64,000 bases of DNA from contig CAVZFQ010000014.1 in assembly GCA_963774625.1 (NCBI GenBank), forward strand, positions 1 through 64,000. Direction: 5' to 3'. The position numbers were made by a program, and so were the translations under genes. The notes under the pieces were generated by a model, which worked only from the letters and a program-made list of their open reading frames with translations, was not told where the DNA came from and did not search any database. Of the stretch, positions 33,617 through 41,055 are shown in pieces (the first letter of the stretch is position 1; each line of letters opens with the position of its first letter). The stretch is from VAXT01 sp963774625. Its GTDB lineage: Bacteria; Actinomycetota; Thermoleophilia; Gaiellales; Gaiellaceae.

Positions 33617-34458
33617 CGGCGCGCGTCCAGCAGGTCGAGGATCTTCATGTCGTAGCGGGTGTCGAACTTGCGGGCGAAGAGCTTGCCGGACTCGACGATC
33701 TTGTCGTAGTCCTCCGTGCCGAGAACCTTCGGGTGCGCTCCGCCATGACTCCAGTCGATGTAGTGGACGTCGTCGCCGACGACTGTGTCTCGGAGCGGCG
33801 AGTTCAGGAGCACGGTCTGCACGAAGATCTCGTCTGGGATCTTGACGTGCTTGAAGAAGCGGACGACGTCAGGTTTCTCCTCGACGAAGGAGGCTATGTA
33901 GCGCACCGCGTCATGCGAGAGCGCGCACCAGGCACCACCGCCGTAGGGCTGCAGCCCGTCGGGGAACCGGCGCTGCAGGATCGGGAGGCGAAGCGTCCGT
34001 GTCTTGTAGTTGACGCGCTCGTAGTACCGGTACCGGATCCGGTCGAGCCCCCCGTGCTCGCCCGGCCACTTGCCGGCCGCCGGCAGTGCGAAGTGCTCGA
34101 GGAAGCTCTTGCCCTGATTCTGCTCGAAGAACTGCTCGATCTCCGTCGTCGGGCGGGCCGGATAGTCCTGGCCGGAAAGGATCACAGTATGGCTCGTGGG
34201 CTCGGCAGCGGCGATCGCGCGCAGTCCGACGAGTGTCGACTGCGTGAGGCTGAAGCCGGCGTAGTACGTCGACACCCGCTCCACCCAGTGGACGTTCGTC
34301 CGTCCGCCGACAGCCTCCTGCATCTTTATGAACGTGCCGCCCGACGTCCGAGCGCTGATGTGGATGAAGAACGCTGCCCGGTCGCTGTCCAGCCGGTCGA
34401 GCAGCCGCCCGAGCTGCGCTGGCGCGTAGTGGGCGCGGATGAGGTAGGCGATCTTCAC
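33613..34458 (-). CDS. GT14 (core-2/I-branching type) glycosyltransferase
   Basis: Beta-1,6-N-acetylglucosaminyltransferase-like protein, 281 aa. It begins KIAYLIRAHYAPAQLGRLLD with FFIHISARTSG, then HTVILSGQDYPARPTTEI (the SGQDYP motif), LQPYGGGAWCALSHDAVRYI and IPDEIFVQTVLLNSP (catalytic Glu region), and HYIDWSHGGAHPKVL. It has no transmembrane segment. It is the first gene of the four-gene minus operon 34458-30347, all joined by stop-start overlaps. It probably adds a branch sugar to the repeat unit. Confidence 0.9.
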   Translation of the reverse strand: MKIAYLIRAHYAPAQLGRLLDRLDSDRAAFFIHISARTSGGTFIKMQEAVGGRTNVHWVERVSTYYAGFSLTQSTLVGLRAIAAAEPTSHTVILSGQDYPARPTTEIEQFFEQNQGKSFLEHFALPAAGKWPGEHGGLDRIRYRYYERVNYKTRTLRLPILQRRFPDGLQPYGGGAWCALSHDAVRYIASFVEEKPDVVRFFKHVKIPDEIFVQTVLLNSPLRDTVVGDDVHYIDWSHGGAHPKVLGTEDYDKIVESGKLFARKFDTRYDMKILDLLDARR

Positions 34459-34541
34459 GGCTGGCTCTCGACCTTAGAACACGCGCCGCTACCATGGGAG
34501 GGCGGGGCCGTTCGCCGCCGAAATCTCTTCCCACGGAGCCC

Positions 34542-35882
34542 ATGAGCACCAATCTCGACTTAGAGCGCACGCCCTCGCCCAGAGAAAGCAGGCGTACGCC
34601 TGGCCAGGAAGGTGGGCTTCCCGAGCTGCTGGACGCTCTGCGCTGGCGCTGGCGCCCGACGCTCATCATCGCGCTGCTCTTCTTCGTGGGATCGACGATC
34701 TACGTGGAGTCGCTCCCGTCGCAGTACGACGGCAACGCGCTGCTCTCGATCGCGCCGCGTCCAGCCGTCTCGGACGTGAGCGGGAACGTGGTCAGGATCG
34801 TCGGCCCGAAGTACTCCGAGTACGCCAAGGCGAGGGCCACCATTCGTCAGGTTGCCCGCACGCTCGGCGAGGATCCCAAGAAGCTCGAGCGGGCGACGGT
34901 GGCGAACATCGTCACCGACACGGGCAACGTGACCATCCGCGTGCGGCTCCCGTCACCCGAGCGGGCGGCGAGGGCTGCAAACGCCATCGCGCGCCAGACG
35001 GTCCAGTTCTCCCGGACCGATCCGCTGCTGAGCGCCCAGATCGTCGCACCCGCCCTGCCGGACGACGAGGTCGCCGCCCCGCCCCGGCGCATCCTCGAGG
35101 CAGCCGCGCTCTTCATCGGGATCCTGATCGGCATCGTCGCCTCGCTGCTGCTCGAGCGTGGTAGGCCGCGGCTCCGCAACTGGCGCGACCTCGCGCGGAC
35201 GTCCGGCTACCCCGTGCTCGGCCGCATCCCGCCGCTCCGCTCGCTCAAGAACCGCCCGACCGGCGCGTTCGTGGACGGCGAAGCTTCGTCGGCAGCACGC
35301 ATCTTGCGAGCGAACCTCGAGCCGCAGATCCGCGAGGGTTCGATCGATTTCATCGTCGTCACGTCTCCGTCGCCGGGCGACGGCAAGACGACGATCGCGG
35401 CGATGCTGGCGGAGTCGTTCAGCCGCCTCGGGATGAAGGTGCTGGTCGTCGACGCCGACCTGCGCCGTCCGGGCCTCTCTCGCATCACGAACGTCGATGC
35501 CCACCCGGGGCTCTCGACCGTGCTCCGCGAGGAAGCGACTCTCGACCAGGCCATCCGCGAAGGGTGGACCGAAGGCGTCTGGCTCCTGCCGACGGAGCAC
35601 GATGTCGAGGCCGGCGACTTGCTCTCTCGCAACTTCGCAGACATCGTCGAGCAGGCCCGCGAGCGATTCGACCTCATTCTCGTCGACACGCCGCCGCTGC
35701 TCTCGACGGACGACCCTCGCACCCTGGCGACGATGGCCAAGGGCATCCTGCTCGTCGTCTCCGCGGGCGCGACGAACAGCTCCGTGAACGAGGCGATCCT
35801 CGCCGTCGAGGCTCTGAACGCGCCCCTCATGGGCATCGTCGGGAACCGCTTCAAAGAGTCGGGGACGCCCTATTACTACTAA
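34542..35882 (+). CDS. Wzz-like chain-length regulator fused to BY tyrosine kinase
   Basis: Polysaccharide co-polymerase and autokinase, 446 aa. An N-terminal Wzz region has helices at ~39-57 and ~186-204 bracketing an extracellular loop. The cytosolic kinase follows with Walker A SPSPGDGKTT (275-284), Walker A' VLVVDADLRRPGLS and Walker B LILVDTPPLLS. The C-terminus ends TPYYY, a minimal tyrosine cluster for autophosphorylation. It controls polymer length together with Wzy and the CpsB-type phosphatase at 37003. The ATG at 34542 (GGAG 3 nt upstream) is preferred to the ATG at 34494. Unlike Gram-positive CapA/CapB, both halves are one polypeptide. Confidence 0.92.
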   Translation: MSTNLDLERTPSPRESRRTPGQEGGLPELLDALRWRWRPTLIIALLFFVGSTIYVESLPSQYDGNALLSIAPRPAVSDVSGNVVRIVGPKYSEYAKARATIRQVARTLGEDPKKLERATVANIVTDTGNVTIRVRLPSPERAARAANAIARQTVQFSRTDPLLSAQIVAPALPDDEVAAPPRRILEAAALFIGILIGIVASLLLERGRPRLRNWRDLARTSGYPVLGRIPPLRSLKNRPTGAFVDGEASSAARILRANLEPQIREGSIDFIVVTSPSPGDGKTTIAAMLAESFSRLGMKVLVVDADLRRPGLSRITNVDAHPGLSTVLREEATLDQAIREGWTEGVWLLPTEHDVEAGDLLSRNFADIVEQARERFDLILVDTPPLLSTDDPRTLATMAKGILLVVSAGATNSSVNEAILAVEALNAPLMGIVGNRFKESGTPYYY

Positions 35883-36976
35883 CGGAGCTCGGTGTAGAGC
35901 TCTGCGATCGCTGCTGTTGACCTCGTGAGGTCGTAGTCGCGCTCGGCTCTGGTTCGCGCCGCGTGGCCTTCGGCGGCGGCCAGCTCTGAGTCTTGTAGCC
36001 GGGCCGCGATCGCGTCGGCGAGGGCGGGCCTGTCGCCGACCGGCACCACTGCTCCGGCGTCGTCGCCGATCGCTTCCGCCGAGCCCGCGACGTTTGTCGC
36101 GACCACGCTGCGCCCGCGGGCCAGAGCCTCGAGCAGCCCGAGCGACATGCCTTCCCAGCGTGAGGGCACCACGACGACGTCCGCCGCTGCCAGCCAGTCG
36201 TGCACGTCGTCGCGCTCCCCCGCGAACTGCACGCCCGCCGGCGCACGACTCCTCAGCTGCTCCTCCTCCGGCCCGCTGCCGACGAGCGCGAGCTGCGCTC
36301 CCTCGACCCGATCGAGGACCAAGGGCCAGGCCTCGAGCAGGACGTCCTGTCCTTTCTGGTGGCTGAGCCGGCCCACGCAGACCGCGAGCGGCGCTACTGC
36401 GGGCAGCGCGAGCCGCTCTCGAGCCCGGGCTCGCTCCTCGGGCGAGGCCTCCGAGAAGACGTGCAGGTCGACGCCGTTGGGCACGACTCGCCAGTCCGCC
36501 GAGATGCCGTGCTCCACGCCGTGCTGCCGCTCGGCGTGGCTGACACACACGATGACGTGTGCCCAGCGCGCGCCGAGGCGCTCCCAGGCGACGGCGCCCT
36601 TGCGCACGGCACCGCTCGCCGCGTCGAACGACCAGGCGTGCGGCTGGAAGATCGTGGGGAGGCGGCCTCGGACAGCAAGGCGGCCCGCGAGGCCGGCCTT
36701 GGACGAGTGCAGGTGGACGACATCGGGTGCGACGGAGTCCAGGATTCGCCGCAGCCGCCGCACCTCGCCGAAGACCCGCGGCCCCGGTGGCCGCCAGGCG
36801 AGCCAGTGGATGTGCCTCGCGCCCAGCTTCTCGATCTCGTCGTGTAGCCAGCCGTCACTCGGGCAGGCGACGGTGACCTCCCAGCCGCGCGAGACCTGGT
36901 CGGCCACGAGGTCGGCGACGCAGCGGGCGACGCCTGCGTCAACGGGTTGGGCAACGTGGAGGACGGCAAATTTCAC
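35879..36976 (-). CDS. family 4 glycosyltransferase
   Basis: GT-B transferase, 365 aa. The N-terminal domain has VLHVAQPVDAGVARCVADLV and VVHLHSSKAGLAGRLA; the C-terminal domain has VVPNGVDLHVF, VCVGRLSHQKGQDVLLEAW, VVVVPSRWEGMSLGLLEALA (EX7E motif near residue 270) and the late NVAGSAEAIGD. The start is the GTG at 36976; 26 bp separate it from the divergent phosphatase. The stop overlaps the BY-kinase 3' end. The sugar donor is unknown. Confidence 0.9.
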   Translation of the reverse strand: MKFAVLHVAQPVDAGVARCVADLVADQVSRGWEVTVACPSDGWLHDEIEKLGARHIHWLAWRPPGPRVFGEVRRLRRILDSVAPDVVHLHSSKAGLAGRLAVRGRLPTIFQPHAWSFDAASGAVRKGAVAWERLGARWAHVIVCVSHAERQHGVEHGISADWRVVPNGVDLHVFSEASPEERARARERLALPAVAPLAVCVGRLSHQKGQDVLLEAWPLVLDRVEGAQLALVGSGPEEEQLRSRAPAGVQFAGERDDVHDWLAAADVVVVPSRWEGMSLGLLEALARGRSVVATNVAGSAEAIGDDAGAVVPVGDRPALADAIAARLQDSELAAAEGHAARTRAERDYDLTRSTAAIAELYTELR

Positions 36977-37002
36977 GAGACGCGTGTTCTATCGTCCGAG
37001 GC

Positions 37003-37743
37003 GTGATCGACCTGCACTCGCACATCCTTCCCGGACTGGACGACGGGACACGCTCGATCGAGGAAGCGCGCGAGCTGGCCCGGCAAGCGGCCTCTGACGG
37101 GATCACCGCGATCGCCGCCACGCCGCACGTGCGCCCCGACTACCCGACGACACCCGAGGAGATGGAGTGGGGGGTCGACCAGCTCCGGGTGGACTTCGAG
37201 GAGGAGGGCATCCCCGTGCAGGTGCTCTACGGAGCCGAGATCGATCTCGGCCTCCTCTGGCAGATCCCGCGCGAGGAGCTCATCCGGCTGACGATCGCGC
37301 AAACGGGCCGGTACGTGCTCCTCGAGTTCCCGTACCGCAGCTGGCCGATGGCCCTGAGCAGCACTGTCAGCGCGCTCGTCCACTCCGGGATCACCCCTGT
37401 GCTCGCGCATCCCGAGCGAAATCCCGAGGTCCAAGACCGTCCCGCTCGGATTCAGGAGCTCGTCGAGCTCGGCGCGCTGCTCCAGATCACCGCAGGATCG
37501 ATTGCGGGCGGGCTCGACCGAGCCGCGCAGTACGCCGCCCAACGGCTGATCGAGCTGGGCGTCGTGCACATGCTCGCCAGCGACTCCCATGGGCCGCACA
37601 TCGAGCGTGGAGGCATGCCGGCCGCCGTCGAAGCACTCGGCGACGAGGAGCTGGCCCGCTACCTCACGGTCGACGTCCCCGCCGCGGTCGTCGCGGGCGA
37701 GGACGCGCCGAGCCCGCCTCAGGTCCGGCTCTCCGCCTCCTGA
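37003..37743 (+). CDS. CpsB/YwqE-type tyrosine phosphatase (PHP fold)
   Basis: Manganese-dependent protein tyrosine phosphatase of 246 aa that reverses the BY-kinase phosphorylation. PHP metal motifs are IDLHSHILPGLDDGTRS (HxH plus D), AATPHVRPDYP, YGAEIDL, VLAHPERNPE and ASDSHGPH. The GTG at 37003 fits the family N-terminus. It sits one gene away from the kinase and converges with an epimerase (25-bp overlap). Confidence 0.93.
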   Translation: MIDLHSHILPGLDDGTRSIEEARELARQAASDGITAIAATPHVRPDYPTTPEEMEWGVDQLRVDFEEEGIPVQVLYGAEIDLGLLWQIPREELIRLTIAQTGRYVLLEFPYRSWPMALSSTVSALVHSGITPVLAHPERNPEVQDRPARIQELVELGALLQITAGSIAGGLDRAAQYAAQRLIELGVVHMLASDSHGPHIERGGMPAAVEALGDEELARYLTVDVPAAVVAGEDAPSPPQVRLSAS

Positions 37744-38708
37744 GCCTGGCGCACCGACGCGATCACGTCGTCGAGGATCCCGTCCAGGTCGAAGCTCGGC
37801 TCCCAGCCGACGGCGTTCGCGATCTTGTCGATCGACGGCGCGCGGTGGAACATCTCCTCCTCGATGCCGCGCTCGAAGACCTCCTCGTAGGGCACGAAGA
37901 CGACCTCGGAGCTCGACCCGGTCTTCTCGATCACGCGCGTCGCCAGGTCGACGATGCGAACGCGTTCCGTCGAGCCGACGTTGAAGATGCCGCCTGCCGT
38001 TGCCGGCTCGGCGACGAGCGCCTGCAGGGCGCGGACCGTGTCGGAGACGTGGCAGAAGCACCGCGTCTGCGTGCCGTCCCCGTAGACCTCGAGCGGCCGG
38101 CCGGCGAGGGCCGCCTCCACGAAGCGCGGAATGACCATCCCGTACTGCCCGCTCTGTCGGGGCCCAACGGTGTTGAAGAGGCGGGCGATCACGCACTGCA
38201 GCCCTTCCTCGTCGAAGCGGGCAAGCGCGAGGAACTCGTCGATCGCCTTGGTGTCGGCGTACGCCCACCGGCGCGCCGTCGTCGGGCCGTAGATGCGGCG
38301 CGCATCCTCATGGAGAGCCGATTCCTCGGGATGGTCACCGTAGACCTCCGAGCTGGAGGCGATCAGGACGCGCTTGCCGAACCGGCTCGCGTACTCGAGG
38401 ACGCTCTCCGTGCCCTGGACGTTCGTCAGCAACGTGTGTCCGGGCCGCTCGACGATCAGGCGTACGCCGACAACCGCGGCGAGGTGGTAAACGACGTCGC
38501 AGCGGTGCACGAGCTCGCTCACGACCGAGGGCGAGAGGACCGAATCGACGACGAGATGGAACCCCGGTCGGTCGGCCAGATGGAAGATATTGCCCTCGGC
38601 GCCCGTCGAGAGATCGTCGAGCGCGTACACCTCTGCCCCGGAGTCGAGTAGGAGCTCTGAGAGGTGCGAGCCGATGAAACCGGCGCCGCCGGTTACGAGA
38701 ACCTTCAT
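37719..38708 (-). CDS. NAD-dependent nucleotide-sugar epimerase/decarboxylase
   Basis: Extended SDR of 329 aa resembling UDP-glucose 4-epimerase and UDP-glucuronate decarboxylase. Motifs: VLVTGGAGFIGSHLSELLL, VYHLAAVVGVRLIVERP, LIASSSEVYGDHPEE, YADTKAIDEF (YxxxK), LFNTVGPRQSGQYGMVIPRF and QTRCFCHVSDTVRAL. GVR in place of the usual VGV-x-LV leans toward decarboxylase-like members, but the call stays open. The start is the ATG at 38708; a 145-bp intergenic region separates it from the divergent LPFTG gene. Confidence 0.88.
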   Translation of the reverse strand: MKVLVTGGAGFIGSHLSELLLDSGAEVYALDDLSTGAEGNIFHLADRPGFHLVVDSVLSPSVVSELVHRCDVVYHLAAVVGVRLIVERPGHTLLTNVQGTESVLEYASRFGKRVLIASSSEVYGDHPEESALHEDARRIYGPTTARRWAYADTKAIDEFLALARFDEEGLQCVIARLFNTVGPRQSGQYGMVIPRFVEAALAGRPLEVYGDGTQTRCFCHVSDTVRALQALVAEPATAGGIFNVGSTERVRIVDLATRVIEKTGSSSEVVFVPYEEVFERGIEEEMFHRAPSIDKIANAVGWEPSFDLDGILDDVIASVRQAQEAESRT

Positions 38709-38853
38709 TCGGGGAAAGCTATCGGTGATCCATTCAGGTGTGAGCAGGTGGTAAAGCCCGTCACGAAAGGGTTGCGGATTCGTTTCAAGACAGCCAAGAT
38801 GAGTGCTAATTGGCCGGACGAAGCCGGTCAGGGGAAAAGGAGAGGAACGCGGC

Positions 38854-39237
38854 ATGCGGCGGGGTGCACTAACCGCAACATTGGCGGCCGGACTCGGCGC
38901 CTTGTTGTTGACAGCTAACGCGGGGGCAGCGACCCCGCAACAGATCTACCGCGACCTCGCCGACAACGGGCGGCTCGACCGGACGTACTCGCGCGCGGAT
39001 CTCGACAAAGCACTGAACAACCCGTCGCTTCCTGCGTACGCGCGGCCCGAGCGCGCGGCCCGAACCCCACAGACGCGTCCCGCGCCCGCTGTCGTCTCGA
39101 AAGCCTCTGTCGACGACGGCCGTTCGCTGCCTTTCACCGGCCTCGACGCTGCGCTTTTCGCCGCCGTCGGCGGCCCGCTGTTGCTACTCGGCGCCGGCAT
39201 GCGGCGCTACGCCCGCGGCACCCCGGAACTCGGGTAG
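38854..39237 (+). CDS. small secreted LPFTG-motif surface protein
   Basis: Protein of 127 aa with the full plan of a sortase substrate. It has a signal peptide (1-~26, cleavage near AGAA), a ~65-residue polar Pro/Arg-rich middle, LPFTG at 92-96, a hydrophobic segment (~98-114) and a positive tail MRRYARG. The start ATG at 38854 is fixed by AGGAGAGG 9-16 nt upstream. It ends 3 bp before the initiating sugar transferase gene, so the two are co-transcribed. No sortase gene is visible in the window. The mature domain resembles nothing I recognise. Confidence 0.8.
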   Translation: MRRGALTATLAAGLGALLLTANAGAATPQQIYRDLADNGRLDRTYSRADLDKALNNPSLPAYARPERAARTPQTRPAPAVVSKASVDDGRSLPFTGLDAALFAAVGGPLLLLGAGMRRYARGTPELG

Positions 39238-39240
39238 AGC

Positions 39241-40725
39241 ATGGCGGACCGGGCTCTGCGGCAAACTCTGAACGAGGCCACCCCGTCCCTCGGCACGCTC
39301 GGCAACCTTCGGCGTCGCGCCTCCCTTCGTCCGAGCACGGCCTGGGCGCTTGCGCGCCTGACCCTCGATACGGCGATGCTCGTCACGGCCGGCATCGCGG
39401 CGACCACGGGCGCCTCATCAGCGGGCGTCTCGGCGCCGCCCGGGAAATGGATCCTGCTCTTCAGCCTCATCGTCGCCGGGATCTTCGCCGCGCGCGGCAT
39501 GTACGGCTCGCGTCTTCGCTTCGAGATGCTCGAGGACGTGCGCGTCGTTTTCATAGCCACTTCGCTGGCCGCGATGGGCGTTCTCTCGGCACGGGAGATC
39601 GCCGGCGACCCGCCCGACCTCGCGGCGCAGACGATCCGCATGTGGGCGTTTGCGGTGGCGTATCTCGCGGCCGGCCGGATCGCGCTCCACTGGTCTCGGG
39701 CGAAGGCACACCGGCACGGTGAGGGGCTGCGACCGACGCTGATCATCGGCGCCGGCAAGGTCGGCCGGCTGACAGCAAAGCGACTGCTCGACCATCCGGA
39801 GATCGGCCTCAAGCCGATCGGGTTCCTGGACAAGGACCCGATGGCCGAGGAAGCCGACGCGCTGCCGATGCCGGTCCTCGGGGCCAGCTGGGATCTCGAC
39901 CGCGTCGCGGCTCAGCACGATGTCCAGCAGGTGATCATCACGTTCTCCCGCGCGCCGCACGAGGTGCTCCTCCGACTCGTGAAGCGCTGCGAAGAGCTCG
40001 GGCTCCAGGTTGCATTCGTGCCGCGGCTCTACGAGAAGATCACGAGCAAGCTCACGGTCGAGCACCTCGGAGGAATCCCGTTCATCTCGGCGCGCCCGTC
40101 CAACCCCAAGGGCGCCCAGTTCGTGATCAAGTACGCCGTCGACCGCCTCGTCGCCACCTTCTTCCTGATCGTCACGCTGCCGCTCACGCTGCCGGCGGCG
40201 CTCGGGATCCTGCTGACGCTCGGCCGTCCGCTCTTCTTCCGGCAGGTGCGCGTCGGCCGCGACGGCCGCACCTTCGAGATGCTCAAGTTTCGGACGATGA
40301 AGCCGGTCACCCAGGGACCGCTCGATCCGAATGTGCTGGAGCTGCCGCCCGACACGGCTCCCGGTGGCGTCGAGGGTGACGACCGTCGCACGCGGCTCGG
40401 GACGATCCTCAGGCGGGCGTCGATCGACGAGCTGCCGCAGCTGCTCAACGTCTTGAAGGGCGAGATGAGCCTGATCGGCCCGCGGCCCGAGCGCCCGGAG
40501 TTCGTCGGCCTCTTCGAGCAGAGCGTCTACCGCTACACCGACCGGCACCGCGTCAAGTCCGGCATCACCGGCTGGGCCCAGGTGCACGGCCTCCGCGGCA
40601 AGACGTCGCTGTCCGACCGGGTCGAGTGGGACAACTACTACATCGAGAACTGGTCGCTCTGGCTCGACCTCAAGGTGCTCCTGCTGACGGTCCTGGCAGT
40701 CGTTCGCCCCCGGCACGCCGAATAA
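39241..40725 (+). CDS. undecaprenyl-phosphate sugar phosphotransferase (WbaP/CpsE-like)
   Basis: Initiating enzyme of the locus: transfers a sugar-1-phosphate to undecaprenyl phosphate. The 494 aa have four N-terminal helices (to about residue 150), a CoA-binding-like Rossmann middle (LIIGAGKVGRLTAKRLLD), a reentrant/TM helix near 300 and the C-terminal catalytic domain: PLFFRQVRVGRDGRTFEMLK, FRTMKP, RRASIDELPQLLNVLKGEMS and LIGPRPERPEF, ending with a SGITGWAQVHG block. All catalytic residues of the family appear present. It follows the LPFTG gene after 3 bp and closes the polysaccharide locus. Confidence 0.95.
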   Translation: MADRALRQTLNEATPSLGTLGNLRRRASLRPSTAWALARLTLDTAMLVTAGIAATTGASSAGVSAPPGKWILLFSLIVAGIFAARGMYGSRLRFEMLEDVRVVFIATSLAAMGVLSAREIAGDPPDLAAQTIRMWAFAVAYLAAGRIALHWSRAKAHRHGEGLRPTLIIGAGKVGRLTAKRLLDHPEIGLKPIGFLDKDPMAEEADALPMPVLGASWDLDRVAAQHDVQQVIITFSRAPHEVLLRLVKRCEELGLQVAFVPRLYEKITSKLTVEHLGGIPFISARPSNPKGAQFVIKYAVDRLVATFFLIVTLPLTLPAALGILLTLGRPLFFRQVRVGRDGRTFEMLKFRTMKPVTQGPLDPNVLELPPDTAPGGVEGDDRRTRLGTILRRASIDELPQLLNVLKGEMSLIGPRPERPEFVGLFEQSVYRYTDRHRVKSGITGWAQVHGLRGKTSLSDRVEWDNYYIENWSLWLDLKVLLLTVLAVVRPRHAE

Positions 40726-40740
40726 CGACTCGCTCAGAAA

Positions 40741-40878
40741 CTAAGACGTACGCACGAGCAGCACGCTGCCGAGCGCGAACGTCAGCAGCGCGGGCACCAG
40801 CGCGATCCCGAGCGACAGCGCAGCCAGCGCCATCTGGCCGAGCACGAACAGACCGAGTGCAGCGAATCGGCTCCCCAT
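40741..40878 (-). CDS. 45-aa hydrophobic membrane smORF
   Basis: ATG at 40878 preceded on the minus strand by a strong purine-rich site (GAGGGGAGAGGGGA ending right at the ATG). It reads 45 codons to TAG: MGSRFAALGLFVLGQMALAA, then a second hydrophobic half and an RTS end. Almost the whole peptide is membrane-like with one Arg at each end. It sits alone between the 3' end of the sugar transferase and the clpC promoter region, divergent from clpC. No family is recognised. The ribosome binding site and clean hydrophobicity argue it is translated. Confidence 0.6.
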   Translation of the reverse strand: MGSRFAALGLFVLGQMALAALSLGIALVPALLTFALGSVLLVRTS

Positions 40879-40916
40879 TCCCCTCTCCCCTCTAACGTTC
40901 TCAGAGGATAGGCCGA

Positions 40917-40940
40917 TACCGGTGAAAGTGCTACCCGGTA
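40917..40940. promoter_or_regulatory. TACCGG/CCGGTA inverted repeat in the clpC-smORF intergenic region
   Basis: TACCGG (40917-40922) and CCGGTA (40935-40940) are perfect arms with a 12-bp centre. They lie about 65 bp upstream of the candidate clpC -10 and about 40 bp upstream of the divergent smORF start. This looks like an operator; it does not match CtsR, HAIR or ClgR consensus. Confidence 0.35.
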
Positions 40941-40982
40941 CGCATTTGTTAGGTCTCTGTTACTCACCCATCTGGGTCATCG

Positions 40983-41008
40983 GTAGCCCGAGGTCACTCG
41001 GCTACTAT
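40983..41008 (+). promoter_or_regulatory. clpC promoter -10 overlapped by an inverted repeat
   Basis: TACTAT at 41003-41008 is a good -10 for clpC (start 41056); the -35 is poor (TCGGTA, 17 bp upstream). A hairpin-forming repeat covers the spacer and the first bases of the -10: GTAGC-C-CGAG (40983-40992) against CTCGGCTAC (40997-41005), with a GTCA centre. A weak -35 plus an overlapping palindrome suggests regulator-controlled expression. Confidence 0.45.
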
Positions 41009-41055
41009 GGCCTCCGTCTTCCCCTCTCCTGATAATCGCCCACTAGAGAGAAGAG

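Noticed and set aside
38709..38853. c-di-GMP-I riboswitch upstream of the LPFTG gene
   Set aside because: GGTAAAGCCC...CGAAAGGG resembles part of the consensus but the invariant ACGCAAAGC and the 3' GCCGGG-type element do not fit. No confident promoter could be placed either. Its CGAAAGGGT overlap with the 62440 region is probably chance.
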